Assembly: GCA_030453435.1 (NCBI GenBank)
Contig: JAKDKI010000041.1
Coordinates: 1 to 11,853, forward strand
Direction: 5' to 3'
Source of the DNA: Kocuria sp.
GTDB lineage: Bacteria > Actinomycetota > Actinomycetes > Actinomycetales > Micrococcaceae
DNA: 11,853 bases
Positions 5,115-11,853 of this stretch are shown in pieces (within the stretch, counting starts at the first letter, position 1; the number at the start of each line of letters is the position of its first letter). The notes under the pieces were generated by a model. It saw only the letters and a program-made list of their open reading frames with translations, was not told the origin of the DNA and ran no database searches. The position numbers were made by a program, and so were the translations under genes.

Positions 5115-7343
5115 TTATTTTCCGCGCGGTTCCGCGATATCCCGGTGTTCCAGCGGCTCGGGAACGATCACTCCGGGTTCGCGGGAACGCGTCCCCAGAG
5201 TCTCGTTGACGGCCTTCACGAGCGCCCGAACTCGATCCATGCGGTTCAACTCCTCGAGCAGGACGTACATTCCTTGCCCGTCCGCCAACGGAACCCGCCA
5301 GTTGGGATATTCGTCACTCGTGCCCGGCTGGTTCTGAATCCGTCGCTCCCCCACCGCGTCCACCAGGGACACGTTGAACAGCATGGAAGGCGCGCGACCC
5401 AGGTAGCGGTACAACGCTTCGATCTTGGCTTCTTCGCTGCTGTCAGCGCCGTCCGGGAGCAGGCCGGCGGCCTTCACCGCGGTGAAGAAAGTGTCGAGTT
5501 GCTGTTGGGCCTCTTTGCGTTCCTCCTCGGGGGAACGGGCGAGCAAGCCCAGGTCCTCGCGCAGCTTGAGCTGCACACCCTCCAGATAACCGGCGGTGGG
5601 CGGCAGGTCGTGCGTATTGACCGACGCCATGCACAGTTCGCGGTACTTGGACGGATCCAGCGGCTCGTCCCCGTCCATTTCGAACCACAGGATGGAGGTT
5701 CCCAACACACCCTTCTGCTCGAGGTACTGCCGCGCGCTGGGTTCCACGGTGCCCAGGTCCTCGCCGACCACCACCACGTCCGCCAGTTCTGCCTCGAGTG
5801 CCAACACACCCAGCATCGCCTCGTGGTCGTAGTACACGTATGCGCCCTCGGATGCCTGGTTGCCGTCAGGGATCCACCACAGCCGGAACAGACCGATCAC
5901 GTGGTCGATGCGGATACCTCCGGCGTGACGGAAGATGTTGCGCAACATGTCCCGCCACGGCTGGTAGCCGGCCTCGGCGAGTCGCTGCGGGTGCCACGGG
6001 GGCTGGCTCCAGTTCTGACCAAGCTGGTTGTACATGTCCGCGGGAGCACCCACGCTCACACGACTGGCCATGGTGTCCTGCAGGGTCCACGCGTCCGCGC
6101 CGTTCTTGCTCACACCCACGGCCAGATCGTGCACCACACCGATGTCCATGCCCGCCCGGTGGGCCGCCCGCTGGGCCGCCTCGAGCTGCTCGTCCAGCAG
6201 CCACTGCAGCCACACGTAGAAGTTGATGCGCTTCTCGAGGCGCGTGCGGGCCTCCCGCGCGTAGGGCGCCTCCGGTGACGCGGCGCCGTGCTCCCATTCC
6301 GGAGAGTCCTCGCCGAGTTCCTCGCGCAGGGCGCACCACAGACCGAAGTCCTGTAGAGCTTGGCCCCCTCGAGCCACGAAGGCCGCGAACTGCTGCTGCC
6401 GGTACGGTGAGCGCCGCACGGTGAAGAGCAGGTCGAGGCTCTTGAGTTTCGCTTCGTAAGCGGGGTCGCGCTCGATGCTGCTCGGATCCAGCACGGTCTT
6501 GCGCTGCACCGCTGCGAGGTGCTCGACCACCTCGCGGTCGTTGGGGCGCAGGTACGCGAACTCGGCCACGTCCGTGATGCGCAGGTACAGCGGATTGAAG
6601 AAACGCCTGCTCGACGGCAGGTATGGCGAGGGTTCGATGGGCGGCGTCGGCTCCGCGGCGTGCAGCGGGTTGATCAGCACGTAGTCCGCGCCCTGGGTGC
6701 CGCTGATGGCGGCCAGGGACGCCAGATCGGACAGATCCCCCACACCCCACGAACGTGAGGACATCACCGAGTACAGCTGTGCCATGTAACCCCAGCGGCG
6801 CTGCCCGCGCAGCTTGTCGGTCGTGTTCAATCGCTGCGGGGTCACGGCCAGGTAGATCGAATCGGGCTGCCCACCGTTGACCGCCGAGCACTCGGCCTCC
6901 AGGCGGTACCAGCCCAGTCCCAGGTCTCCGGGGAGCTCGTAGCGACGCCGCTCCAGTTCCGTCCCGTCCACCGTGCGAGTGTCCGACGACGCCGCCGCGG
7001 CCAGTTCCTGCGCGGCCTCCGGTTGATCTTCGGGCCACCATCGGACGCGCACCTCGGCACCCGAGGGGACGGTGACGTCCACGGTGGCATAGGTGCCGGC
7101 CTCGGTTACGACAACCGGGGGTAGCATGCGCCGCCAGGGGGCCTCGTCACGAGCCCGAAGGGATTCCTGGACCGCGGCTTCGGACGAGACATCCGCGCCC
7201 AGCGCGGTGAGCACCTTACCCAGGGTGTCTTCCGGGACGGTCTTGGGTTGACCGTCAAAACCTTGATATTCGGTGGCCACCCCGTAGCGGGAAGCCAATG
7301 ATTGCAGTGAGGTTTCGCCTGATTGTGATCCGCTGTCCGCCAT
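5115..7343 (-). CDS. malQ: 4-alpha-glucanotransferase (amylomaltase), GH77
   Basis: Cytoplasmic amylomaltase transferring maltodextrin segments between 1,4-glucans in maltose/glycogen metabolism. At 742 residues it is the longer type with an N-terminal domain (about 1-170, including a beta-rich part near 75-170) before the catalytic barrel, as is usual in actinobacteria. All catalytic residues are visible: nucleophile Asp480 in G-G-I-R-I-D-H-V-I-G, acid/base Glu528 in V-V-G-E-D-L-G, and the third carboxylate Asp579 in N-T-H-D-L-P-P. The loop A-S-R-V-S-V-G-A-P-A-D (426-436) and the W-G-x-G-D-L motif (199-204) are also typical. ATG at 7343 is preceded by a modest GTGGAA about 3-8 bases upstream. 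It follows the flavin oxidoreductase gene by 68 bases on the same strand and may be cotranscribed with it, though no shared function is apparent. Confidence 0.96.
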   Translation of the reverse strand: MADSGSQSGETSLQSLASRYGVATEYQGFDGQPKTVPEDTLGKVLTALGADVSSEAAVQESLRARDEAPWRRMLPPVVVTEAGTYATVDVTVPSGAEVRVRWWPEDQPEAAQELAAAASSDTRTVDGTELERRRYELPGDLGLGWYRLEAECSAVNGGQPDSIYLAVTPQRLNTTDKLRGQRRWGYMAQLYSVMSSRSWGVGDLSDLASLAAISGTQGADYVLINPLHAAEPTPPIEPSPYLPSSRRFFNPLYLRITDVAEFAYLRPNDREVVEHLAAVQRKTVLDPSSIERDPAYEAKLKSLDLLFTVRRSPYRQQQFAAFVARGGQALQDFGLWCALREELGEDSPEWEHGAASPEAPYAREARTRLEKRINFYVWLQWLLDEQLEAAQRAAHRAGMDIGVVHDLAVGVSKNGADAWTLQDTMASRVSVGAPADMYNQLGQNWSQPPWHPQRLAEAGYQPWRDMLRNIFRHAGGIRIDHVIGLFRLWWIPDGNQASEGAYVYYDHEAMLGVLALEAELADVVVVGEDLGTVEPSARQYLEQKGVLGTSILWFEMDGDEPLDPSKYRELCMASVNTHDLPPTAGYLEGVQLKLREDLGLLARSPEEERKEAQQQLDTFFTAVKAAGLLPDGADSSEEAKIEALYRYLGRAPSMLFNVSLVDAVGERRIQNQPGTSDEYPNWRVPLADGQGMYVLLEELNRMDRVRALVKAVNETLGTRSREPGVIVPEPLEHRDIAEPRGK

Positions 7344-7411
7344 GGTTCCACTCTAATCAACCGGGTGATGGTTCCCCGTGCACATGACCTCCCCGCCGGC
7401 AGCTCAGCGCG

Positions 7412-8419
7412 TCACGGCTGAGACCACGCCTGCGCGGTGAGTTCAAAGCTGCGCGCCCGCACCTCCGGATCGAAGGCATAGCTGTTGAGCATCAACTCGT
7501 CCGCGCGGGTAGCCTCCACGATCTGTTCGAGCTGGTCGGCCACTTGGCGCGGGGTTCCCACGGCAGAAACCGCCAAGTGCTGTTCCACGAAGGCGGCTTC
7601 CGCCGGTGACAACTCCACCTGGTCCACCGGCGGCTGCAAGGGGCCCCTGTTGTTACGGGCCATTCCGCGGACCAGCAACTGGTGGGTCGTGAACTGCCGC
7701 CGGGCTTCGGCCTCGGTTTCGGCGGCCACCACATTGGCGGCGATCATCACGTAGGGCTCCTCGAGCGTGGCCGTGGGCGCGGACGCATCGAAGGACGTCC
7801 GGTACACCTGGATGGCTTCCATGATCATGGCCGGGGCGAAGTGCGAAGCGAAGACATAGGGCAGACCCAGCGACGCCGCCACCAGGGCCCCGTCCGTGGA
7901 AGACCCCAGGATCCACAGCGGCACACGGGTGTTGCGCGCCACCGCCGCACGGATGGGTTCTCCCTCCTGGCCACGGAAGTACCGCTCGAGCTGATGGATG
8001 TCCTGCCGGAAAGTATCGTGGCCGCCCTGTCCCCGGCGCAGCGCCAATGCCGTGCGCATGTCGGTCCCCGGTGCCCGCCCGAGCCCGAGATCCACCCTCC
8101 CCGGATAGAGGTTCTCGAGAGTTCCGAAGCTTTCGGCCACGGTGAGCGGCACGTGGTTGGGCAGCATGATGCCTCCGGATCCCACGCGGATGCTGGAGGT
8201 AGCCGCGAGCGCCTGGCCCATGAGCAGGGCCGTTGACGATGATGCGAAGGACTCCGAATTGTGGTGCTCCGCGTACCAGACCCGCTGATAACCGGCGGTC
8301 TCGAGGCGCTGGGCCAAGGTGGTGGCGTCCCGCACGCACTGAGCTACCGGTCGATCTTGGATAATGGGAACCAGGTCCAGGGCGGACAGGTTCACGCGAG
8401 AATTCTGGGCTGCTACCAC
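7412..8419 (-). CDS. LLM-class flavin-dependent oxidoreductase, MsnO8-like
   Basis: A 335-residue bacterial-luciferase-like monooxygenase (TIM-barrel, FMN or F420 dependent). Typical features are the N-terminal strand L-S-A-L-D-L-V-P-I (11-19), Y-A-E-H-H-N (49-54), G-S-G-G-I-M-L-P-N-H (80-89) and L-Y-P-G-R-V-D-L-G-L-G-R-A-P-G-T-D (104-120). This motif set matches the MsnO8-type subgroup commonly annotated without substrate. The start is GTG at 8419 with AAAGGA about 8 bases before it. It is divergent from the HAD gene (95-base gap) and upstream of malQ. The substrate is unknown; the cofactor cannot be decided from the sequence alone, and 'alkanal monooxygenase' labels sometimes given to such proteins would be over-specific. 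Confidence 0.9.
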   Translation of the reverse strand: MVAAQNSRVNLSALDLVPIIQDRPVAQCVRDATTLAQRLETAGYQRVWYAEHHNSESFASSSTALLMGQALAATSSIRVGSGGIMLPNHVPLTVAESFGTLENLYPGRVDLGLGRAPGTDMRTALALRRGQGGHDTFRQDIHQLERYFRGQEGEPIRAAVARNTRVPLWILGSSTDGALVAASLGLPYVFASHFAPAMIMEAIQVYRTSFDASAPTATLEEPYVMIAANVVAAETEAEARRQFTTHQLLVRGMARNNRGPLQPPVDQVELSPAEAAFVEQHLAVSAVGTPRQVADQLEQIVEATRADELMLNSYAFDPEVRARSFELTAQAWSQP

Positions 8420-8514
8420 GATGTGGTCCTTTCACCGGCCGTCCACTGGGTCATCTCTGTCGATGCTATTACTCGTGTGTCACCCGAACACGTCCGTCAT
8501 GTGAGGATTGCCCT

Positions 8515-9219
8515 ATGAAGCCTTCATTGCCCGCACCGCCAGCCGACTGGCGCCCCTCCGCCGTGGTGTTCGACTGCGACGGCGTTCTGATGGACACCGA
8601 AACCGCGTGGGCAGGGGTCCAGGAACGGGTTGCAGCGGACTACGGGGTGGACTTCAACCAGGCCGCGCTCAAGGAACTCATGGGGCTGTCCGCCGCGGAC
8701 GTCGCCCGGTGGATCACGGACCGTGCCGGCGAGGCCGCGAGCGAACAAGGCCGTGAGGAACCCAGCCTGAACGAGGTCTACGATCACCTGATCGAGGTTG
8801 AGTCGGAGGTTGTCTCATCCGTGCTGGAACCCCTCCCCGGGGCCTTGGAAACCCTCCGTGCCTTTGCCGAGCGCATGCCGGTCGCGGTGGCCAGCAACTC
8901 CACCGCCCAGGTCCTGGACCGCAAGGTGCGCGCTCTGGGCCTGGACAGCATCATCACCACGTGGGTCAGTTCCGACGACGTCCCCCGCGGCAAACCCGCC
9001 CCCGACATCTACGAAGAGGCCGTTCGCCGACTGGGCACGGATCCCAAGCAGTCGCTGGCCATCGAGGACTCCCCCGCCGGCACCACGGCCGCTTCCACGG
9101 CGGGGTTGTACGTGCTGGGTGTTCCCAACGGCCACGACGAACCGCTCGAGTGCCACTTCATCGCCGATTCCCTGGCGGACCCCCGTGTTCGAGAACTCAT
9201 GACCGGTTGGGGCGTCTAA
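8515..9219 (+). CDS. HAD-superfamily phosphatase / beta-phosphoglucomutase-like hydrolase
   Basis: A 234-residue haloacid-dehalogenase-type hydrolase with the helical cap inserted after motif I (subclass I), the layout of beta-phosphoglucomutase and sugar-phosphate phosphatases. Motif I is F-D-C-D-G-V-L-M-D-T-E with nucleophile Asp20 and acid/base Asp22. Motif II is V-A-S-N-S with Ser127; motif III is Lys160 in R-G-K-P-A-P-D; motif IV is I-E-D-S-P-A-G with Glu184/Asp185 for magnesium. ATG at 8515 has GAGGA 7 bases upstream. The cap region (about 25-100) does not identify a substrate. It is a single gene, divergent from the flavin oxidoreductase and convergent with the CitE-like gene. Confidence 0.93.
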   Translation: MKPSLPAPPADWRPSAVVFDCDGVLMDTETAWAGVQERVAADYGVDFNQAALKELMGLSAADVARWITDRAGEAASEQGREEPSLNEVYDHLIEVESEVVSSVLEPLPGALETLRAFAERMPVAVASNSTAQVLDRKVRALGLDSIITTWVSSDDVPRGKPAPDIYEEAVRRLGTDPKQSLAIEDSPAGTTAASTAGLYVLGVPNGHDEPLECHFIADSLADPRVRELMTGWGV

Positions 9220-9252
9220 CCGGTTACCGACACGCCCAGGCCCCATGACAAA

Positions 9253-9302
9253 GCCGCTGCGCCCCGCAACCTGCCGTGAGGCAGGAAACGGGGCGCAGCG
9301 GC
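9253..9302. terminator. Bidirectional terminator with nested hairpin between convergent genes
   Basis: Arms 9253-9266 and 9289-9302 form a perfect 14-bp GC-rich stem. Its loop holds a second perfect 6-bp stem, CCTGCC-GTGA-GGCAGG (9270-9285). It lies 33 bases after the HAD stop and 76 bases after the stop of the opposing CitE-like gene, so it can serve both. T-tracts are weak on both sides (GTCGTTCT on plus, TTTGTC on minus). Confidence 0.8.
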
Positions 9303-9349
9303 GTCGTTCTCGAAACCAGCGGCTCGGCAACACAAGCACCGGGACAGGA

Positions 9350-9407
9350 CTAGCCGTCCCAGAAACCGTAGGGCTGTATTAGCTGTTCCAGAGACCGTAG
9401 GTCTCAG
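9350..9407 (-). repeat. Imperfect tandem repeat: second copy of the CitE-like gene's 3' end
   Basis: Units 9350-9378 and 9379-9407 (period 29) agree at 21 of 29 bases, and 19 of the first 23. On the minus strand the gene ends in codons for E-T-Y-G-L-W-N-S-stop. The downstream unit, in another frame, reads Q-P-Y-G-F-W-D-G-stop. The similarity is at the protein level as well as the DNA level, which suggests the tail of a paralogous gene. Confidence 0.6.
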
Positions 9408-10224
9408 CCAGTTCGGAAACCTTCTTGGCGCGAGCCAATCGGGGGAGGTAGGAACCGTCCGCACCTGCGTAACCGGAGTTGGCCTTCTCGATCATTTCGC
9501 GGGCCCACCGGATCTCCTGCTCGCTGGGGGCCAGCAGGTGGTTGATGGAGTCCGCCTGATCGGGATCCAGGGAGAGCTTGCCGGTCATACCCATGGACTG
9601 CGTGACCTTACACGCGGCCTCGATCTCATCACCGGTGGCGCCATTACTGGGGCCGTCGATCGGACCGGGCAGCTCGCCCACGCGAGACGCGGTGACCAGC
9701 GTAGACCGTGCGAACGCGAGTGCCATGGGATCACCCGAAGCGCCCGTGTCCTTGCGGAAGTCACCCACACCGAACGCCAAGCGGAACACGCCAGGAGCCC
9801 GGGCGATGTCATAAGCGTTCATGAGGCCCACGGCGGATTCGATCAATGCCACCACGGGAGTGCCCGCGCGACTCATCATGGCCGTCTTGGTGATGTGGTC
9901 GGGGTGCTCGGTCTTAGCCAGCACGATGCCGCGGAGGTTCTTGACCTCGCTCAGCGCAGCCAAATCCTTCTCCCAGTGTGGGCTGGTGATGTCGTTGACG
10001 CGCACCCACGCGCTCGCGCCATCCTGCATGGCCTGGATCATGTTCGCGCGGGCGGTGTCCTTGTCCTCTTCGGGCACGGCATCTTCGATGTCGAAGATCA
10101 CCGAATCCGCTTCCGAGGCCAACGCCGGAGCGAACAACGACGTGTCCGCAGCCGAGGTCAACAGCCATGAACGCGACAACCGAGCGGGCAGGTCTGCGGC
10201 GCGCTGATTACGATACGGAGTCAC
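9379..10224 (-). CDS. CitE-like / HpcH-HpaI aldolase family lyase
   Basis: A 281-residue TIM-barrel enzyme of the citrate lyase beta-subunit/HpcH-HpaI family, which makes or breaks C-C bonds of (acyl-CoA) acids with a divalent metal. Visible features are the strand-end motif D-I-E-D-A-V-P (45-51), a probable substrate Arg75 in W-V-R-V-N-D, metal ligand Glu129 in L-I-E-S-A-V-G, and Asp155 in F-G-V-G-D-F-R-K-D. GTG at 10224 has AAGGGAGAG about 3-5 bases before it. There are no alpha or gamma citrate lyase subunits nearby, so this is one of the stand-alone CitE-like proteins (malyl-, citramalyl- or related CoA lyases). It begins 39 bases after the GST-like gene on the same strand and is probably cotranscribed with it. 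The exact substrate cannot be assigned. Confidence 0.88.
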   Translation of the reverse strand: MTPYRNQRAADLPARLSRSWLLTSAADTSLFAPALASEADSVIFDIEDAVPEEDKDTARANMIQAMQDGASAWVRVNDITSPHWEKDLAALSEVKNLRGIVLAKTEHPDHITKTAMMSRAGTPVVALIESAVGLMNAYDIARAPGVFRLAFGVGDFRKDTGASGDPMALAFARSTLVTASRVGELPGPIDGPSNGATGDEIEAACKVTQSMGMTGKLSLDPDQADSINHLLAPSEQEIRWAREMIEKANSGYAGADGSYLPRLARAKKVSELAETYGLWNS

Positions 10225-10263
10225 TACTCTCCCTTTACTTCAAGAAATTTTGATGGACAGGGA

Positions 10264-11343
10264 CTAGCTCAGGGGCGTGTGCGCGGGATCAACCTCTTCA
10301 CCGGAACGCACCGGACCCGGCGCAGTAGCACCATCCGCGAACGGGGAACCACCCATTTTTTCACGACCGTGCTCCGACATCCAATTGCTCAGATCCGGAC
10401 CCACGGGAACGATCTGGGACGGGTTGATGTCCTCGTGCACGATGAAGTAGTGCTCCTTGATCTGCTGGAAGTCCACGGTGTCACCGAAGCCCGGGGTCTG
10501 GAACAGATCGCGAGCATAGCCCCACAGGTTGGGCAGCTCGGTCAGCTTCTGACGGGAGCACTTGAAGTGCGAGTAGTACACGGGGTCAAAACGGACCAGG
10601 GTGGTGAACAGTCGGACGTCCGCCTCGGCGATGTGGTCACCCATCAGGTAACGCTTATCGGCCAGGCGTTCCTCGAGCCAGTCCATGGCCACCCAGAGGC
10701 GGTCGTAGGCCTTCTCGTACGCCTCCTGGGAGCCCGCGAATCCGCAACGGTACACACCGTTGTTGACCTCGGTGTAGACGCGCTTCATGACGTCGCGCAT
10801 CTCGTCCTCCAGCTCGGCTGGCCACAGGTCCGGGGCGCCCTCGCGGTGGAACTCGGTCCACTCCTTGGCGAAGTCCTCGGTGATCTGCGGGAAGTTGTTG
10901 GTCACGATCTCACCGGTGGGGATGTCCACGATGGCCGGCACTGTGATGCCCCGGGGGTAGTCGGGGAAGCGCTTGAAGTAGTTCTCCTGCAGACGCTCAG
11001 TGCCCAGCACCGGGTCCTTGCCCTCGGGGTCCAGGTCGAACTTCCACGAGCGAACGTCGTGAGTGGGCCCGGGCAGTCCCGCGGAGATGGCGTCCTCAAG
11101 GCCCAGCAGTCGGCGCACGATCAGGGTCCGGTTGGCCCACGGACATGCGCGCGCGGCCACCAGGCGGTAACGGCCGGCTTCAACGGGCCACGCCTGGGCC
11201 CTCTCGCTGAGCTCCACTGTCTCCGGGTCCGCGACAACCCGATCCTCGATGTAGGTGGTGTCGCGGGTGTATTCCTCGCCGGCATGGACGTAGGCCCCGG
11301 CAGTCGAGTACTGATCCTTCTCCTGGTTTTTTGCGTCGCTCAC
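10264..11343 (-). CDS. Xi-class GST-like thiol-conjugated hydroquinone reductase (YqjG/ECM4 family)
   Basis: A 359-residue cytoplasmic enzyme of the xi-class glutathione-transferase family, which removes a thiol from S-conjugated hydroquinones. The diagnostic redox motif C-P-W-A is at 67-70 with catalytic Cys67 in A-R-A-C-P-W-A-N-R. The thioredoxin-like domain (about 55-155) includes the T-V-P-A-I-V-D segment (134-140). The all-helical domain contains V-N-N-G-V-Y (193-198) and the family motif Y-S-H-F-K-C (257-262). GTG at 11343 follows GAGGAG by about 7 bases. Actinobacteria mostly use mycothiol instead of glutathione, so the natural co-substrate is probably a mycothiol conjugate (inference). 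It is first in a two-gene unit with the CitE-like lyase and has a palindromic site at its promoter. Confidence 0.92.
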   Translation of the reverse strand: MSDAKNQEKDQYSTAGAYVHAGEEYTRDTTYIEDRVVADPETVELSERAQAWPVEAGRYRLVAARACPWANRTLIVRRLLGLEDAISAGLPGPTHDVRSWKFDLDPEGKDPVLGTERLQENYFKRFPDYPRGITVPAIVDIPTGEIVTNNFPQITEDFAKEWTEFHREGAPDLWPAELEDEMRDVMKRVYTEVNNGVYRCGFAGSQEAYEKAYDRLWVAMDWLEERLADKRYLMGDHIAEADVRLFTTLVRFDPVYYSHFKCSRQKLTELPNLWGYARDLFQTPGFGDTVDFQQIKEHYFIVHEDINPSQIVPVGPDLSNWMSEHGREKMGGSPFADGATAPGPVRSGEEVDPAHTPLS

Positions 11344-11356
11344 GGTGCGCTCCTCA

Positions 11357-11393
11357 CATCAATGGTTTATTTTGATGATACGTCATCATTATG
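11357..11393 (-). promoter_or_regulatory. Promoter and palindromic operator candidate of the GST-CitE unit
   Basis: TGATGA-TACG-TCATCA (11373-11388) is a perfect 6-bp inverted repeat with a 4-base spacer. A third half-site, CATCAA (11357-11362), is inverted relative to TTGATG at 11372-11377. On the minus strand a CATAAT hexamer (11388-11393, 5/6 to the -10 consensus) abuts the palindrome, which would place the operator over the transcription start. The -35 is poor. The arrangement suits repression by a dimeric regulator; no regulator gene is in the window and I do not recognise the motif as belonging to a named family. Confidence 0.45.
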
Positions 11394-11509
11394 CGAGCTT
11401 GCTATGACTCAGACCACCGTAATCGGCAGCGCCCAGCGGGACTACAGTGGCTGCATACATACCGCGTGGAACGCGGCGAACGGCCGCTTCATTTGTCGGA
11501 GTGAACCTC

Positions 11510-11853
11510 ATGAACTCAACGAACAATCCGCCCGAGAACTCCCGGGAGAACAATACGGAGCGTCCGCAGTACGGCGTGCGGGTGCCCCGGTCGGAATCGC
11601 ACAGCCCGACCGCATCCGCACCGCCCACGGCACCATCCGCCGTACCGGACCAGCAGGCGAGCGTATCCCCCAAGGCCGCGCGCCGCATGGGACGCGGCCT
11701 ATCCTTCACCGTCATCCTGCTGGGCGCGCTGGTGGGCCTTGGACTGATGGTCATCGGTTTTTCCGAGGGCTGGATCGTAGGAGCCACCCTCGCCCTACTG
11801 GGCGTGCTGGGATACGTGATGGTCCAGTTCCAGATCATCCCCCTGTTCCGCGA
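11510..11853 (+). CDS. Small membrane protein with disordered N-terminus, 3' end outside window
   Basis: An open frame from ATG at 11510 runs off the window after 114 residues. GGAG stands 8 bases before the ATG; a GTG three codons upstream (11501) is less well placed. Residues 1-55 are polar and rich in Asn, Pro, Ser and Ala, and look unstructured. A basic segment (K-A-A-R-R-M-G-R, 55-62) precedes two hydrophobic helices at about 65-84 and 88-106, joined by a short loop containing F-S-E-G-W. This is typical of small actinobacterial inner-membrane proteins of unknown function; I do not recognise a family. It is divergent from the GST-like gene (166-base gap); a 6-bp hairpin (11462-11476) lies in its upstream region. 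Confidence 0.7.
   Translation, partial: MNSTNNPPENSRENNTERPQYGVRVPRSESHSPTASAPPTAPSAVPDQQASVSPKAARRMGRGLSFTVILLGALVGLGLMVIGFSEGWIVGATLALLGVLGYVMVQFQIIPLFR

Noticed and set aside
5112..6278. 388-codon open frame on the plus strand opposite malQ
   Set aside because: It lies wholly antisense to a malQ with all catalytic motifs intact. Long antisense frames are expected in high-GC codon-biased genes, and its translation shows no domain pattern.
5866..7041. 391-codon open frame on the minus strand inside malQ in another frame
   Set aside because: It shares the strand with malQ but is out of frame; its Arg/Gly/Pro-rich composition is that of a frame shadow.
9376..9385. Programmed -1 frameshift joining the CitE-like gene to its second tail
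   Set aside because: There is no slippery heptamer at the site (GGAACAGC) and no stimulatory structure close behind; a duplicated tail explains the pattern more simply.
1..11853. CRISPR array, insertion sequence, phage or defence island
   Set aside because: No regularly spaced repeats, transposase or integrase motifs, terminal inverted repeats or tRNA-type sequences were seen; gene content is core metabolism and housekeeping.

Overview
The window is high-GC, almost fully coding DNA that reads as the chromosome of an actinobacterium, most likely of the order Micrococcales (Kocuria/Rothia/Arthrobacter-like). This rests on base composition, frequent GTG starts, the zinc-free form of the rpmB-rpmG-rpsN cluster, the short HU type and a DtxR/IdeR-type iron box. 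No mobile element, CRISPR array, tRNA, rRNA or defence system is visible. The genus assignment is inference.

Layout: (1) 1-3387, minus strand: a copper-handling operon running from a His-rich membrane protein through a membrane-anchored CopC and a PCuAC lipoprotein to a Tat-exported DyP-type heme peroxidase that leaves the window. (2) 3543-4621, minus strand: rpmB, rpmG and rpsN packed within a few bases, then a separate HU gene closed by a clear hairpin. (3) 4622-5114: about 490 bases without an established gene, holding the probable rpmB promoter and a long leader, a strong stem-loop and a well-conserved iron box with no obvious target. (4) 5115-8419, minus strand: a luciferase-like flavin oxidoreductase and malQ. 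(5) 8515-9219, plus strand: a HAD phosphatase, convergent with the next block across a strong nested hairpin. (6) 9379-11343, minus strand: a xi-class GST-like quinone-conjugate reductase followed by a CitE/HpcH-type lyase, preceded by a palindromic operator candidate. (7) 11510-end, plus strand: the start of a small membrane protein.

Working together: the first block is expected to bind and pass on copper outside the membrane and to export a heme peroxidase. The ribosomal block supplies zinc-independent S14, L28 and L33. The gluconeogenic/glycogen-side gene malQ and the two oxidoreductase units are ordinary metabolism.

Most worth a second look: the orphan iron box with a neighbouring strand-specific stem-loop (possible iron-responsive small RNA), a second divergent copy of the CitE-like gene's last eight codons just behind its stop, and the palindrome in front of the GST operon. 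None of these amounts to a proven new system from sequence alone.
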